Shown here in pieces: positions 1 to 7,855 of a stretch of DNA of 64,000 bases. Position numbers and translations under genes: made by a program. This DNA comes from Saprospiraceae bacterium (lineage in GTDB: Bacteria > Bacteroidota > Bacteroidia > Chitinophagales > Saprospiraceae): positions 21,483 through 85,482 of the forward strand of contig JAHDFB010000002.1 of assembly GCA_020628475.1 (NCBI GenBank), given 5' to 3'. The first letter of the stretch is position 1. Each line of letters starts with the position of its first letter. A model generated the notes under the pieces. It had not been told where the DNA came from. It saw only the letters and a program-made list of their open reading frames with translations, and ran no database searches.

Positions 1-851
1 AAACGGCAGATCGCGCATATGTGGACATCTTATTAAATAAGTTGAATAAGGAAGGCATAGCATTTAGTTTCTATGAACCCTTTCACAAACTGCTGATCAA
101 AAAAAATCCTCAATTCATGGACCATCCGATTGTTCGGGTGGAAGATACGATGAATAAAAAAGATTTTGATTTTGTATTGAGCTTGGGTGGGGATGGAACG
201 ATTCTAAATGCAGTAACACTGGTTAAAAAGGCAGAAATACCCATCTGCGGTATCAACTTAGGAAGGCTGGGTTTTATGGCAACGATCGAAAAAACAAAAA
301 TCGAAGAGGCCATCGATAAACTGATTCGCAAAGAATATCGCATCGAAGATCGCTCGATGATCAAGCTAGAGTCAAATAAAGATCTGTTTAACGGATTAAA
401 CTTTGCGCTGAACGATTTCACCCTGCACAAAAGGGATACCTCTTCTATGATGATCATCCATACCTACATCAATGGTGACTTTATCAACTCGTACTGGGCC
501 GATGGTTTGATTGTCAGCACGCCAACCGGCTCTACAGGTTATACACTAAGCTGTGGCGGACCGATCGTTTTTCCAGAATCTACCAATTTTGTAATCACAC
601 CCGTAGCGCCGCATAATTTAAATGTGCGACCGATCCTCATTTCCGATGATAGTGAAATAGAATTCAAAATCGAAGGTCGAAGTAAGAATTATTTGTGTAC
701 GCTGGATTCTAGATCAACGAAAGTGACCAGAAAAATCGAACTCAAAGTTCGCCGAAACGATTTCAATGCAAGAATCGTACTTCTTGACACCATTTCATTT
801 ATTGAAACCATTCGTAAGAAACTAAATTGGGGCCTGGATAGTAGAAACTAA
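1..851 (+). CDS. nadK: NAD kinase, 5' end cut by the window edge
   Basis: ATP-dependent NAD kinase, making NADP from NAD in the cytosol. The reading frame is open to the left edge (codons ..TADRAY precede the first in-window GTG at 21), and bacterial NAD kinases start some 10-20 residues earlier, so the true start lies outside the window. The diagnostic GGDGT nucleotide-binding motif is encoded at 186-200. The ALNDF segment matches the family's NE/ND motif, and DGLIVSTPTGSTGY followed by SCGGP is the conserved substrate-binding stretch. The remaining 276 residues reach the normal C-terminus. A DUF6702 gene and yidD follow on the same strand after a 26-base gap. The family call is firm; only the N-terminus is missing. 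Confidence 0.95.
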   Translation, partial: TADRAYVDILLNKLNKEGIAFSFYEPFHKLLIKKNPQFMDHPIVRVEDTMNKKDFDFVLSLGGDGTILNAVTLVKKAEIPICGINLGRLGFMATIEKTKIEEAIDKLIRKEYRIEDRSMIKLESNKDLFNGLNFALNDFTLHKRDTSSMMIIHTYINGDFINSYWADGLIVSTPTGSTGYTLSCGGPIVFPESTNFVITPVAPHNLNVRPILISDDSEIEFKIEGRSKNYLCTLDSRSTKVTRKIELKVRRNDFNARIVLLDTISFIETIRKKLNWGLDSRN

Positions 852-877
852 AATCATTCTTTCATCGTTATTAAAGC

Positions 878-1387
878 ATGCATATAATAATATCTAGTTT
901 ATTGATTTTTGTCCTAGGACTGAACGTGCTTCCTATGGAACATGAATTCCACCTGTCTAGAGCGGTCATTAAACATAATGCGGAAGAGCAAGCTGTTCAA
1001 ATCAGTTTGCATATGTACATCGACGATTTTGAAGATGCCTTGAAAGCAAGAGGTGCAGATTCTCTCCATATGTGCACAAAGATGGAAAGTGAAGAAACGG
1101 ATAAGTACATCTATCTCTACCTACAAGATCGACTTCGATTAAAGGTCGATAATCAAGATGTATACTACCATTATCTCGGAAAAGAGATTTCCGAAGACTT
1201 ACAAGGAGTATGGATGTATCTGGAAGTGTACGATATCGAAAACGTTCAAGAAATGACGGTCAACAACTCTTTACTCACCGAGATTTTTGATGATCAACAA
1301 AACATGATGAGTGTTCGGGCCAATGAAAAAGAGCATTACTTTATGCTCAACAAAGATGATAGCGTCAAAACTTTAACATGGAAATAA
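878..1387 (+). CDS. DUF6702 family exported protein
   Basis: 169 residues with a short hydrophobic N-terminus (about residues 2-18) that should act as a signal peptide. The opening of the mature part ([34 protein letters not shown]) has the pattern of DUF6702, a Bacteroidota family that begins with a conserved HPFYVS-like stretch and a two-strand repeat ending in DDFE. Function is unknown. Its last 10 bases contain the start of yidD, so the two are translationally linked and probably form an operon with nadK. The residues fit an exported beta-rich protein; no catalytic motif is visible. The family call rests on recalled pattern similarity. Confidence 0.75.
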   Translation: MHIIISSLLIFVLGLNVLPMEHEFHLSRAVIKHNAEEQAVQISLHMYIDDFEDALKARGADSLHMCTKMESEETDKYIYLYLQDRLRLKVDNQDVYYHYLGKEISEDLQGVWMYLEVYDIENVQEMTVNNSLLTEIFDDQQNMMSVRANEKEHYFMLNKDDSVKTLTWK

Positions 1388-1635
1388 TCATCAAGCTCAT
1401 TAAAAAGCTATTTATATTTCCTGTCCTTCTGTACAAATGGTTCATCAGCCCTGTACTCAATGCATTCTTTGGACCGAGTTGTCGTTACGAACCTTCTTGC
1501 TCTACCTACATGATTCAGGCCATCGAAGAATGGGGCCCGATCAAAGGCGGCTGGATGGGGCTCAAAAGAATTGCTCGTTGTAATCCTTGGGGCGGGCACG
1601 GACACGATCCTGTTCCAAAGAAGAACGCTAAGTAA
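1378..1635 (+). CDS. yidD: YidD, membrane protein insertion efficiency factor
   Basis: 85 residues, the usual YidD length. The family signature is plain: [32 protein letters not shown], then [24 protein letters not shown], including the paired Cys residues and the CNPW-GGxGxDPVP tail. YidD is a peripheral inner-membrane protein with an amphipathic N-terminal helix that assists YidC-dependent membrane insertion. In many bacteria it sits beside rnpA/yidC; here it follows a DUF6702 gene, whose end it overlaps by 10 bases (ATGGAAATAA). Its 3' end overlaps the convergent MoeB-type gene by 8 bases. Confidence 0.93.
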   Translation: MEIIIKLIKKLFIFPVLLYKWFISPVLNAFFGPSCRYEPSCSTYMIQAIEEWGPIKGGWMGLKRIARCNPWGGHGHDPVPKKNAK

Positions 1636-2683
1636 TCGATGCTTGCCATGCTTGCAAGCCACCTTTCAAACTATATATTTCGGCCGACTGATTTTCTTGT
1701 AACAAACGATTTATCAAGGCCCCGGAGCGTTTTCCGCTCATGCAATAAAATACCACGGCCTTCCCGTTTTCTTGACGGAACTGGTCGGATTTAAAGTCAG
1801 ACAAAGGCATACGAAGCACCGAGCTATCAATGGCTAGATGTTCATCATCTTCCAAAATGGAGATCAAATTATAATCTGTTCTGTTAGTCTGTAAATCGGC
1901 CACTGTCAATTCATGCATTGCAGAGCATTGGAAAGAAGTATAGGATGCGCTTTGATATACTTTTGAAAGATCTTCCTGATAATTTTTAACCAATTTCAAC
2001 TTCATTTGATCATTGCTTAAGGCATTATAATGTAGTAAAGTTCCTGTCAAAAGTGTACCACATGAGCTCAAATATTTAATCGCTTCATTCGCCTGCATCA
2101 ATCCAATAATCCCTGCCAGCGTTCCAAGAACACCTACTTCCGAACAACTTGGAATATTCGTGTTCGGTTCTGGAAAAATATCTCGGAGATGAATCGAATC
2201 ATCCGAAGCATTGTCAAAAAAACTGACATAGCCATCATACTTATGAATGGCTCCATAAACCATAGGAATATGATGCAGGTGGCAGTAATCATTCAGCAAA
2301 TACTTCGTCATGATTTGATCCGTGCATTCTAAAACCAAATCTGATGAGGCAATGATCTTATCAATATTATCCTTTTGTATGAATTCTGAAAATACTTGAA
2401 TCTCAATCTCAGGATTCATCTTAGCAATATGTTCTGCGAGATAAGCTGCCTTTGATTGACTAGCATGATGTACATGATAAAAAACCTGACGATGTAAGTT
2501 ACTTTCATCTGGAGCATCGGCATCCACTAATATCAGAGTCCCCACGCCTGAACCAGCTAAATAGGGCGCTGCAATCGACCCTAGTCCTCCACAACCAACC
2601 ACACAAACGGTCGATTCAAGTAACTTTTGTTGACCGGCTTCACCGATCGCATCCAAAATTAGCTGTCGAGCATATCGTTCCAT
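1628..2683 (-). CDS. moeB: MoeB/ThiF-type adenylyltransferase with C-terminal rhodanese domain
   Basis: E1-like enzyme that adenylates the C-terminal Gly-Gly of a sulfur carrier such as MoaD or ThiS. In a 353-residue frame opened by TTG at 2689, GCGGLGS (32-38) is the ATP loop, LVDAD about 54-58 binds the nucleotide, and [10 protein letters not shown] places the likely catalytic Cys at 182. Residues 270-353 form a rhodanese domain with active loop CMSGKRS (Cys316). The ATG at 2683 (two codons inside) is chosen as start because E1 proteins open with ERYxRQ. Oddity: the CxxC pairs that hold zinc in E. coli MoeB are absent. It lies 15 bases downstream of moaA, so a Moco role is favoured over thiamine, though ThiF cannot be excluded. 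Confidence 0.85.
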   Translation of the reverse strand: MERYARQLILDAIGEAGQQKLLESTVCVVGCGGLGSIAAPYLAGSGVGTLILVDADAPDESNLHRQVFYHVHHASQSKAAYLAEHIAKMNPEIEIQVFSEFIQKDNIDKIIASSDLVLECTDQIMTKYLLNDYCHLHHIPMVYGAIHKYDGYVSFFDNASDDSIHLRDIFPEPNTNIPSCSEVGVLGTLAGIIGLMQANEAIKYLSSCGTLLTGTLLHYNALSNDQMKLKLVKNYQEDLSKVYQSASYTSFQCSAMHELTVADLQTNRTDYNLISILEDDEHLAIDSSVLRMPLSDFKSDQFRQENGKAVVFYCMSGKRSGALINRLLQENQSAEIYSLKGGLQAWQASIT

Positions 2684-2698
2684 ATTCAAACCTTGCGA

Positions 2699-3670
2699 TC
2701 AACCTCCAATGGTCGTCATACTATTAAAAATACGTTCTTCGCGCTTCGCTTCTTCATCAAAGCCACTTTTCAATTTTCCCTGAACCTGTTGAACGATCGC
2801 TTCACGAATCATATCATTATTATAACCTTCGTTTCTTAGAAGTTCTAAAAGATTCAAACCCTTTTTTGCGTACAGACAAGTCAGAAATTCTCCTTTGGGC
2901 GTAAGCCTGATTCGATTACACTGCCCACATAGAGATCTCGAATACGCTGGGATAATGCCAAATCGATACGCGCCTATTTGATATAAATTAGATGAAGAAG
3001 GCCCATCTGATGGTAAGATATTCATGGATGGATAATTCGCCTTGATATGAGCTTCTATATCTTGACAAGGCATAAAAACATCTTTGTTCCCGTCCACTTC
3101 ATTAAAGGGCATCGCCTCAATAAATCGTACTTCTACACCCTTATTCATCCCAAACTCAATAAAGTCAACCAACTCCATATCATTGATTCCCTTCATCACA
3201 ACAATATTCAGTTTGATCGATAACTCGGCATCCAAACATGCTTGAATATTCTGCATAACCCTGATATAATCATCTCGACGAGTTATACTAAAAAAGCGTT
3301 CTCGGTCCAGCGAATCTATCGAAATATTCAAACTGGCCACCCCCATATCTTTGAGCGCTTCAATGTACCCATCCAATAAGGTAGCGTTGGTGGTGATATG
3401 CACTTTAGGAAAAATAGAACAAAGCTGTTGGATCAATTGATCGATCCCCTTTCTCACAAAAGGCTCACCACCAGTAAGACGCACTTTCTCAACACCGAGT
3501 CCTCGAAAAATCTGAGCCAGACGCGTGATTTCCTCGTAAGAAAGTAAATCATTGCGATGTGCAAAATCAATGCCCTGTTCCGGCATACAATATCGACACC
3601 TCAAATTACAACGATCGGTCACTCCGATGCGCAAATAATTAGCAATACGTTGATATTGATCCAGTAACAT
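2699..3670 (-). CDS. moaA: GTP 3',8-cyclase MoaA (molybdenum cofactor step 1)
   Basis: Radical SAM enzyme that rearranges GTP on the way to cyclic pyranopterin monophosphate. With the ATG at 3670 the protein opens MLLDQYQRIANYLRIGVTDR and carries the SAM 4Fe-4S cluster as C21xxxC25xxC28. The second MoaA-specific cluster is in LCGQCNRIRLTPKGEFLTC near the C-terminus, and the protein ends in Gly-Gly as MoaA does. This start is preferred to an upstream in-frame codon at 3703 because it aligns with the family and has GGAGG five bases before it. moeB follows, forming a two-gene operon. The remaining Moco genes are 38 kb away at 41451-45020, and no moaC is seen in the window. Confidence 0.95.
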   Translation of the reverse strand: MLLDQYQRIANYLRIGVTDRCNLRCRYCMPEQGIDFAHRNDLLSYEEITRLAQIFRGLGVEKVRLTGGEPFVRKGIDQLIQQLCSIFPKVHITTNATLLDGYIEALKDMGVASLNISIDSLDRERFFSITRRDDYIRVMQNIQACLDAELSIKLNIVVMKGINDMELVDFIEFGMNKGVEVRFIEAMPFNEVDGNKDVFMPCQDIEAHIKANYPSMNILPSDGPSSSNLYQIGAYRFGIIPAYSRSLCGQCNRIRLTPKGEFLTCLYAKKGLNLLELLRNEGYNNDMIREAIVQQVQGKLKSGFDEEAKREERIFNSMTTIGG

Positions 3671-3718
3671 AATCCTCCATTGGTCACTGTTGTAAAAGTA
3701 CAATATTTTCTTTTTCTT

Positions 3719-3815
3719 GGGCGTCCGGGCGTGCTATCCGTTGTGTCGCGAGCTCATCCTTCATGGCAGATTGCCATTCAGGACCAGCCGATGGCTGGCA
3801 ACTTCTATCACTGAC
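3719..3815 (+). repeat. Two-hairpin intergenic element, copy 1
   Basis: Member of a degenerate family found seven times in this window. It starts GGGCGTCCGGGC and passes through CTATCCGTTGTGTCGC. It contains two short perfect stems, TGGCA-GAT-TGCCA (3764-3776) and CCAGCC-GAT-GGCTGG (3784-3798), each with a 3-base loop, and ends GGCAACTTCTATCAC. No protein is encoded. It lies upstream of moaA and just before a MITE-like palindrome. Confidence 0.6.
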
Positions 3816-3873
3816 GCGGTAAACAATTTTGTTCCTTTAAGAGTCTTATTATTGTAGAATCTACATTCCACTA

Positions 3874-4050
3874 TTAAACCCGAAATATTCATTGGAACGT
3901 TGTAATGAGAGGTTAAAGTGCAATAAAATAAGTGATTTTTGCGAATGAGGCATAGCACCGTTCTGTTGATAGAGCAAAAACAAGTGAAATGTCTTATTTT
4001 GAAGCAGTTTGACCTCGTAATAGATTTTCTAATGCATATTTCGGGTTAAA
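3874..4050. mobile_element. MITE-like palindromic element, about 177 bp
   Basis: The ends are imperfect inverted repeats. TTAAACCCGAAATATTCAT at 3874-3892 matches the reverse complement of 4032-4050 (TTTAACCCGAAATATGCAT) at 17 of 19 positions. The similarity continues inward: AGAGGTTAAAGTGCAATAAAATAAG on the left against ACGAGGTCAAACTGCTTCAAAATAAG on the right, giving arms of roughly 58 bases. TTTTTGC/GCAAAAA then pair closer to the centre. There is no convincing reading frame inside. This is the architecture of a non-autonomous transposon (MITE) or a large palindromic repeat; a clear target-site duplication was not found. It ends 18 bases before the GH9 gene and may carry that gene's promoter. 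Confidence 0.55.
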
Positions 4051-4068
4051 CGACTATTTTTAAATTCT

Positions 4069-6483
4069 ATGAAATATACCCTATTCTTTCTGCTCATTGC
4101 ACATGGTTTACTAGCTCAAATTCCTACGGATTTTATACATATCGATCAATTCGGATATCTTCCGGATGCGGATAAAGTGGCCGTTTTATCGAATCCAATC
4201 AATGGTTACAATACAGCTGATTCTTATACACCGGGAACAAGTTTTCAAGTCATCAATGCAGCCAATGGACAAGTAGCCTTTTCAGGAAGTCCCATTAGTT
4301 GGAATAGTGGCAATACCCATGATCAATCGGGAGATCAAGGTTGGTGGTTTGATTTCTCTTCGGTAAGCACTCCTGGAGAATATTATATACTGGATGTGCA
4401 AAATAATCTCAAATCCTATCATTTTGAAATTGCTACCTCGGTATATATAGATGTCTTAAAAGCTACGGCTAAAATGTTTTATTACAATCGGTGCAATGCT
4501 CCGAAAATATTGCCTTATGCGGATACGAATTGGGTAGATGGCAACAACTTCAACAATGCTTTACAAGATTCCTTTTGTCGATATTATACCGCACCGAATG
4601 ATGCTAGTTTGGAAAAAGACCTGAGCGGTGGATGGTTTGATGCCGGAGATTACAACAAATACGTAACTTTCACCACAACGGTGGTTCATAATTTACTCTA
4701 TGCTTATAAAGAAGCGACACCGCTTTTTCAAGATAATTGGAACATTCCAGAATCCGGCAATGGTATTCCTGATCTCCTCGACGAGCTCAACTGGGAATTA
4801 GCTTGGCTAGAGAAAATGATGAATAGTGATGGATCTGTCGTTCAAAAAATGGGAAGTATTAGCTACTCGGATAATGCCAATTCGCCACCGAGTGCGAATG
4901 TCGATCAACGATATTATGGACATACTTGTTCTTCAGCATCCATCGCTCTAGCTACGATGTTTGCCCATGCTGCTCTTGTTTACGAGCAAATCCCTAGTCT
5001 ACAAACGTATTCCACCACACTAAAGAATAAAGCCATCAGCTGCTTTGATCACGTACTGCCACAGCTTCAAAATGCCACTTTAGACCTAGATTGCGATGAT
5101 GGGACTATCAAGGCGGGAGACGCAGACTGGGATCAGGCCACTCAATATGAACATGCGCTTTTGGCAGCTACATACCTCTGGGAACTTACTGGAACACAAT
5201 CCTATCACGATTATATCATCGCGAATATCAATGATGCTCCTTTTGTGGCTAATAATTGGTTGGGGCATGGGACCAACAATCTATTGGAAGCCCTCCTGCA
5301 TTATACGACCTTAGCAGGCGCTGATCAAACGACCATCGATGAAATCATTAATTCAATAACACCGCATATAAGCCAAGATTGGAACAATTTTTTCGGATTC
5401 AATGAACTCGATCTTTACCGATCTTATATGCCAGAATGGGGCTACAACTGGGGAAGTACCAAAGCAACCGTTGACTTTGCGATGTTGAATATGATCATCA
5501 AAAAGTACAATGTCAATAGTACACAAAATGCTAGTTACGAAAAGAAAGCACACGAAATGATACACTACATGCATGGCGTCAATCCACAAAACATGGTTTA
5601 TCTTTCCAACATGTATCATCTCGGTGCCGATCTTTCTGTCAATCAGATTTATCACACTTGGTTTGCCGACAATACGGATTATGATCACGCCACGCAATCA
5701 TTATATGGCCCGGCCCCTGGCTTTGTCACAGGGGGTCCCAATAAAAACTATACCTACTCCGGTAACAATCCTCCGTATGGGCAACCTGATCAAAAAGCCT
5801 ATTTAGATTTTAATACAGGTTCAGAACCCTTTAATTCGTGGGAAATCACCGAGCCTGCCATATACTATCAAGCCGCTTTTCTTCGATTACTGGCCAATTT
5901 TACAGAAGATCCTTGCAATACCAGTACTGTCGTCTACATAGATCAAAATGCCACGGGAGCAGCCAATGGCCAAACTTGGATGGATGCCTTTCTAAGTATC
6001 GAAGATGCTTTATCTGCTTCTTGCATCGATGCGATTGACACGATACGCATTGCACAAGGAAGCTACATTCCCAACACCACGGATCGATCCTTCAGCTACA
6101 ATTGGAAGAGCAACCTTTGCATTGAAGGCGGTTACCAAACAGGCGGCACCAACTACGATCCTGATGTATATGAAGTTGTCCTGAGTGGTAATATCGGAAA
6201 CACCACCGCCAATAATGACAACCTTTATCATGTCTTAGATATCCAGTCAGATATTCAGAATCTAAGCTTCCGTTCCATCAGCATTTCCGACGGATATGCC
6301 AATGGAATCGGTGATGACATGGAAGGCGCAGCCATATTGAATCGTGGATCGATCATTCTAGATCGGGTAAAAATCACATCCAATAATGCCCTTGGAACTG
6401 CCACGGCGGTTGTACAGAAAAACACCGGTACGATGGACGTTAAAGACAATTGCACAATCGAGAATAACGTACAGATAGATTGA
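4069..6483 (+). CDS. Glycoside hydrolase family 9 endoglucanase, secreted
   Basis: 804 residues with signal peptide MKYTLFFLLIAHGLLAQ. Residues 20-122 form the Ig-like N-terminal domain typical of GH9 cellulases. The catalytic domain (about 125-615) has GGWFDAGDYNKY with the catalytic aspartates D191 and D194, HGVNPQN, and SWEITEPAIYY with the proton-donor Glu near 595. Inverting GH9 enzymes cut beta-1,4 bonds in cellulose or mixed-linkage glucan. Residues about 622-804 (VYIDQNATGAANGQTW...) resemble the beta-helix-type repeats of Bacteroidota surface proteins. No T9SS C-terminal sorting domain is seen. It stands 1.4 kb upstream of the susC operon and may feed it. Confidence 0.9.
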   Translation: MKYTLFFLLIAHGLLAQIPTDFIHIDQFGYLPDADKVAVLSNPINGYNTADSYTPGTSFQVINAANGQVAFSGSPISWNSGNTHDQSGDQGWWFDFSSVSTPGEYYILDVQNNLKSYHFEIATSVYIDVLKATAKMFYYNRCNAPKILPYADTNWVDGNNFNNALQDSFCRYYTAPNDASLEKDLSGGWFDAGDYNKYVTFTTTVVHNLLYAYKEATPLFQDNWNIPESGNGIPDLLDELNWELAWLEKMMNSDGSVVQKMGSISYSDNANSPPSANVDQRYYGHTCSSASIALATMFAHAALVYEQIPSLQTYSTTLKNKAISCFDHVLPQLQNATLDLDCDDGTIKAGDADWDQATQYEHALLAATYLWELTGTQSYHDYIIANINDAPFVANNWLGHGTNNLLEALLHYTTLAGADQTTIDEIINSITPHISQDWNNFFGFNELDLYRSYMPEWGYNWGSTKATVDFAMLNMIIKKYNVNSTQNASYEKKAHEMIHYMHGVNPQNMVYLSNMYHLGADLSVNQIYHTWFADNTDYDHATQSLYGPAPGFVTGGPNKNYTYSGNNPPYGQPDQKAYLDFNTGSEPFNSWEITEPAIYYQAAFLRLLANFTEDPCNTSTVVYIDQNATGAANGQTWMDAFLSIEDALSASCIDAIDTIRIAQGSYIPNTTDRSFSYNWKSNLCIEGGYQTGGTNYDPDVYEVVLSGNIGNTTANNDNLYHVLDIQSDIQNLSFRSISISDGYANGIGDDMEGAAILNRGSIILDRVKITSNNALGTATAVVQKNTGTMDVKDNCTIENNVQID

Positions 6484-6496
6484 TAATAAGAATTAG

Positions 6497-6737
6497 CTAT
6501 TCTGTATCTTCGAATAAAGGATTAAATATTTTACTACCTTTCAGAGGTCCAAGATCATTAAATGCTATGTTTGAATTTTCCTCTATGAATAATACCGCAT
6601 CCTGTAAGTTTGAAAAACTCTTGATGATATTTTTCGCACCATTTCTGAATTGCAACAGAAGATCAAACAACGCGCTCTTCTGTAATAAAAGAAAAGGTCT
6701 TTCCAAGTTGCTTTCCTTTCTCTATTTTACACAGCAT
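6497..6737 (-). pseudogene. Possible frameshifted remnant of a small gene
   Basis: On the minus strand an ATG at 6737 opens LCKIEKGKQLGKTFSFITEER and then meets TGA at 6663-6665. A different minus-strand frame continues LFDLLLQFRNGAKNIIKSF... and ends GSKIFNPLFEDTE at the stop 6497-6499. The two segments look protein-like and join if one frameshift near 6665-6690 is allowed. It lies 3' of a minus-strand hypothetical gene in a gap of 332 bases that otherwise holds nothing recognisable. No family is recognised. The call is tentative and could be chance. Confidence 0.3.
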
Positions 6738-6815
6738 TAAATCATCCATCATACCGTTTAGATAATTGTTTTTACTTTAAAGTTTTCTTCCCTCTAAGAA
6801 ATAAAATCATCTAGT

Positions 6816-7262
6816 TTAGCAATCTTCATTATCTTCCTGTTCTTCCCACCCCACATGATTTAAAGGGAATTCTAACCGATGTGGGGGCATAAACTTTTCA
6901 AGATCATATTCATTTTCCCTTAAATAGGCAATCGTCTCCTCTAAACTGTCAAAAAACAATTCCTTCTTATCCGAAATTTCGGGCCATGGCTCTTGTACAT
7001 AGTCTTCTTCAATCTCATCCGAAGAAAACCAAATAATAACAAAATCTCCAAGATCTCGACAAAGAAAAGGAGAATGAACTTTATAAAATTCAAAATTGTG
7101 TGGTTTGTCATATCCAATTAATTGATTGACCCTTTTCTTTACATCATAAACAGCCAACCAATGATACCTATTTGTATCAGGAATTCTATCCAACTTACAT
7201 ACAATAAAACCATATCCCCAGTTGATCAAACCATTCCATACGGAATTAATATACTTGTTCAT
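6816..7262 (-). CDS. Hypothetical acidic protein
   Basis: 148 residues with no signal peptide or membrane segment. It is rich in aromatic residues (WNGLINWGYGFIV, RYHWLAVYDV) and has a strongly acidic C-terminal half (SSDEIEEDYVQEPWPEISDKKE, WEEQEDNEDC). No family is recognised. The size, acidity and isolated position resemble small cytoplasmic immunity-type proteins, but no toxin is next to it and this is only a resemblance. It begins with ATG at 7262 and is flanked by a repeat element upstream and a possible gene remnant downstream. Confidence 0.65.
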   Translation of the reverse strand: MNKYINSVWNGLINWGYGFIVCKLDRIPDTNRYHWLAVYDVKKRVNQLIGYDKPHNFEFYKVHSPFLCRDLGDFVIIWFSSDEIEEDYVQEPWPEISDKKELFFDSLEETIAYLRENEYDLEKFMPPHRLEFPLNHVGWEEQEDNEDC

Positions 7263-7364
7263 GAATCATTTTTAGTCAAAGAAAATGTATATCCGTACTC
7301 ATTGACCTTTCTAGTCAGCTTTATAGAGTTGTCAAACATTTTGATAACGAATATAAAAACATTG

Positions 7365-7492
7365 AGCGATATGGATAGTAGTAGCTCAGCTTAGCTGAAA
7401 GCTAGGCTGAGTCCTGAGTAAGCGAAGGATGACCAAAGGGAAACTACGAATAGCCAGGTGCTGGATACAAGTTTTGTATCCAGCAATCGCCC
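7365..7492 (-). repeat. Two-hairpin intergenic element, copy 2
   Basis: On the minus strand it starts GGGCG (7492-7488) and ends ACTACTATCCATATCGC (near 7365). It carries two strong hairpins with 3-base loops: a perfect 12-bp stem TGCTGGATACAA/TTGTATCCAGCA (7459-7485, loop GTT), and CTCAGCTTAGCT/AGCTAGGCTGAG (7385-7411, loop GAA, one mismatch/wobble). The connecting segment reads CTGGCTATTCG and CATCC, matching other copies. The rest of the 7263-7855 gap holds the susC promoter region. Confidence 0.65.
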
Positions 7493-7667
7493 AACAAAAT
7501 TTTGCAATTAAAAAACTATGAAAACATACTACTGATGTAGTAAATCGACACAAGGATTTAAGTAAAATTTTACGTAGTACGCCCTTCATTATACATTGAA
7601 AATCAAGATAATAATGTCATTTTACTACCATATTTTCAGGCTTTTCGTCACTGATCATTTTTTACAA

Positions 7668-7688
7668 TTGATGTAGTCTTGATGTAGT
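7668..7688 (+). promoter_or_regulatory. Tandem direct repeat, candidate activator site for the susC operon
   Basis: TTGATGTAGT occurs twice, at 7668-7677 and 7679-7688, with an 11-base period (one helical turn). A partial third copy, TGATGTAGT, is at 7533-7541. The pair ends about 30 bases before the candidate -7 box at 7719-7726, where an activator of a Bacteroidota polysaccharide locus would bind. The protein that binds it is not identified, and no regulator gene lies in the locus. Confidence 0.4.
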
Positions 7689-7718
7689 GAATAAGAGTCC
7701 GTTCGTAATTATAATAAG

Positions 7719-7726
7719 TAGCTTTG
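7719..7726 (+). promoter_or_regulatory. Candidate -7 promoter box for susC
   Basis: TAGCTTTG matches the Bacteroidota -7 consensus TAnnTTTG exactly and lies 129 bases before the susC ATG. No good -33 TTTG is seen 19-21 bases upstream, which is what an activator-dependent promoter would show. The single box could also be chance. Confidence 0.4.
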
Positions 7727-7855
7727 GAACAGAATAAAATTTAGAATATTGAGTGCGTTGTCAAATATTATTCTTTCACACTCCTATTCCTTTCGATTCG
7801 CTTAACAAGTCCATCATGCAAACTACTTACTATTACATGCATTAAAGCAAAAATA

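Noticed and set aside
3761-3958. A 65-codon minus-strand frame between moaA and GH9
   Set aside because: It lies across two non-coding repeats (hairpin element and MITE-like palindrome) and has no family pattern.
7386-7589. A 67-codon minus-strand frame before susC
   Set aside because: It covers repeat copy 2 and its palindromic stems, so its length is better explained by the repeat.
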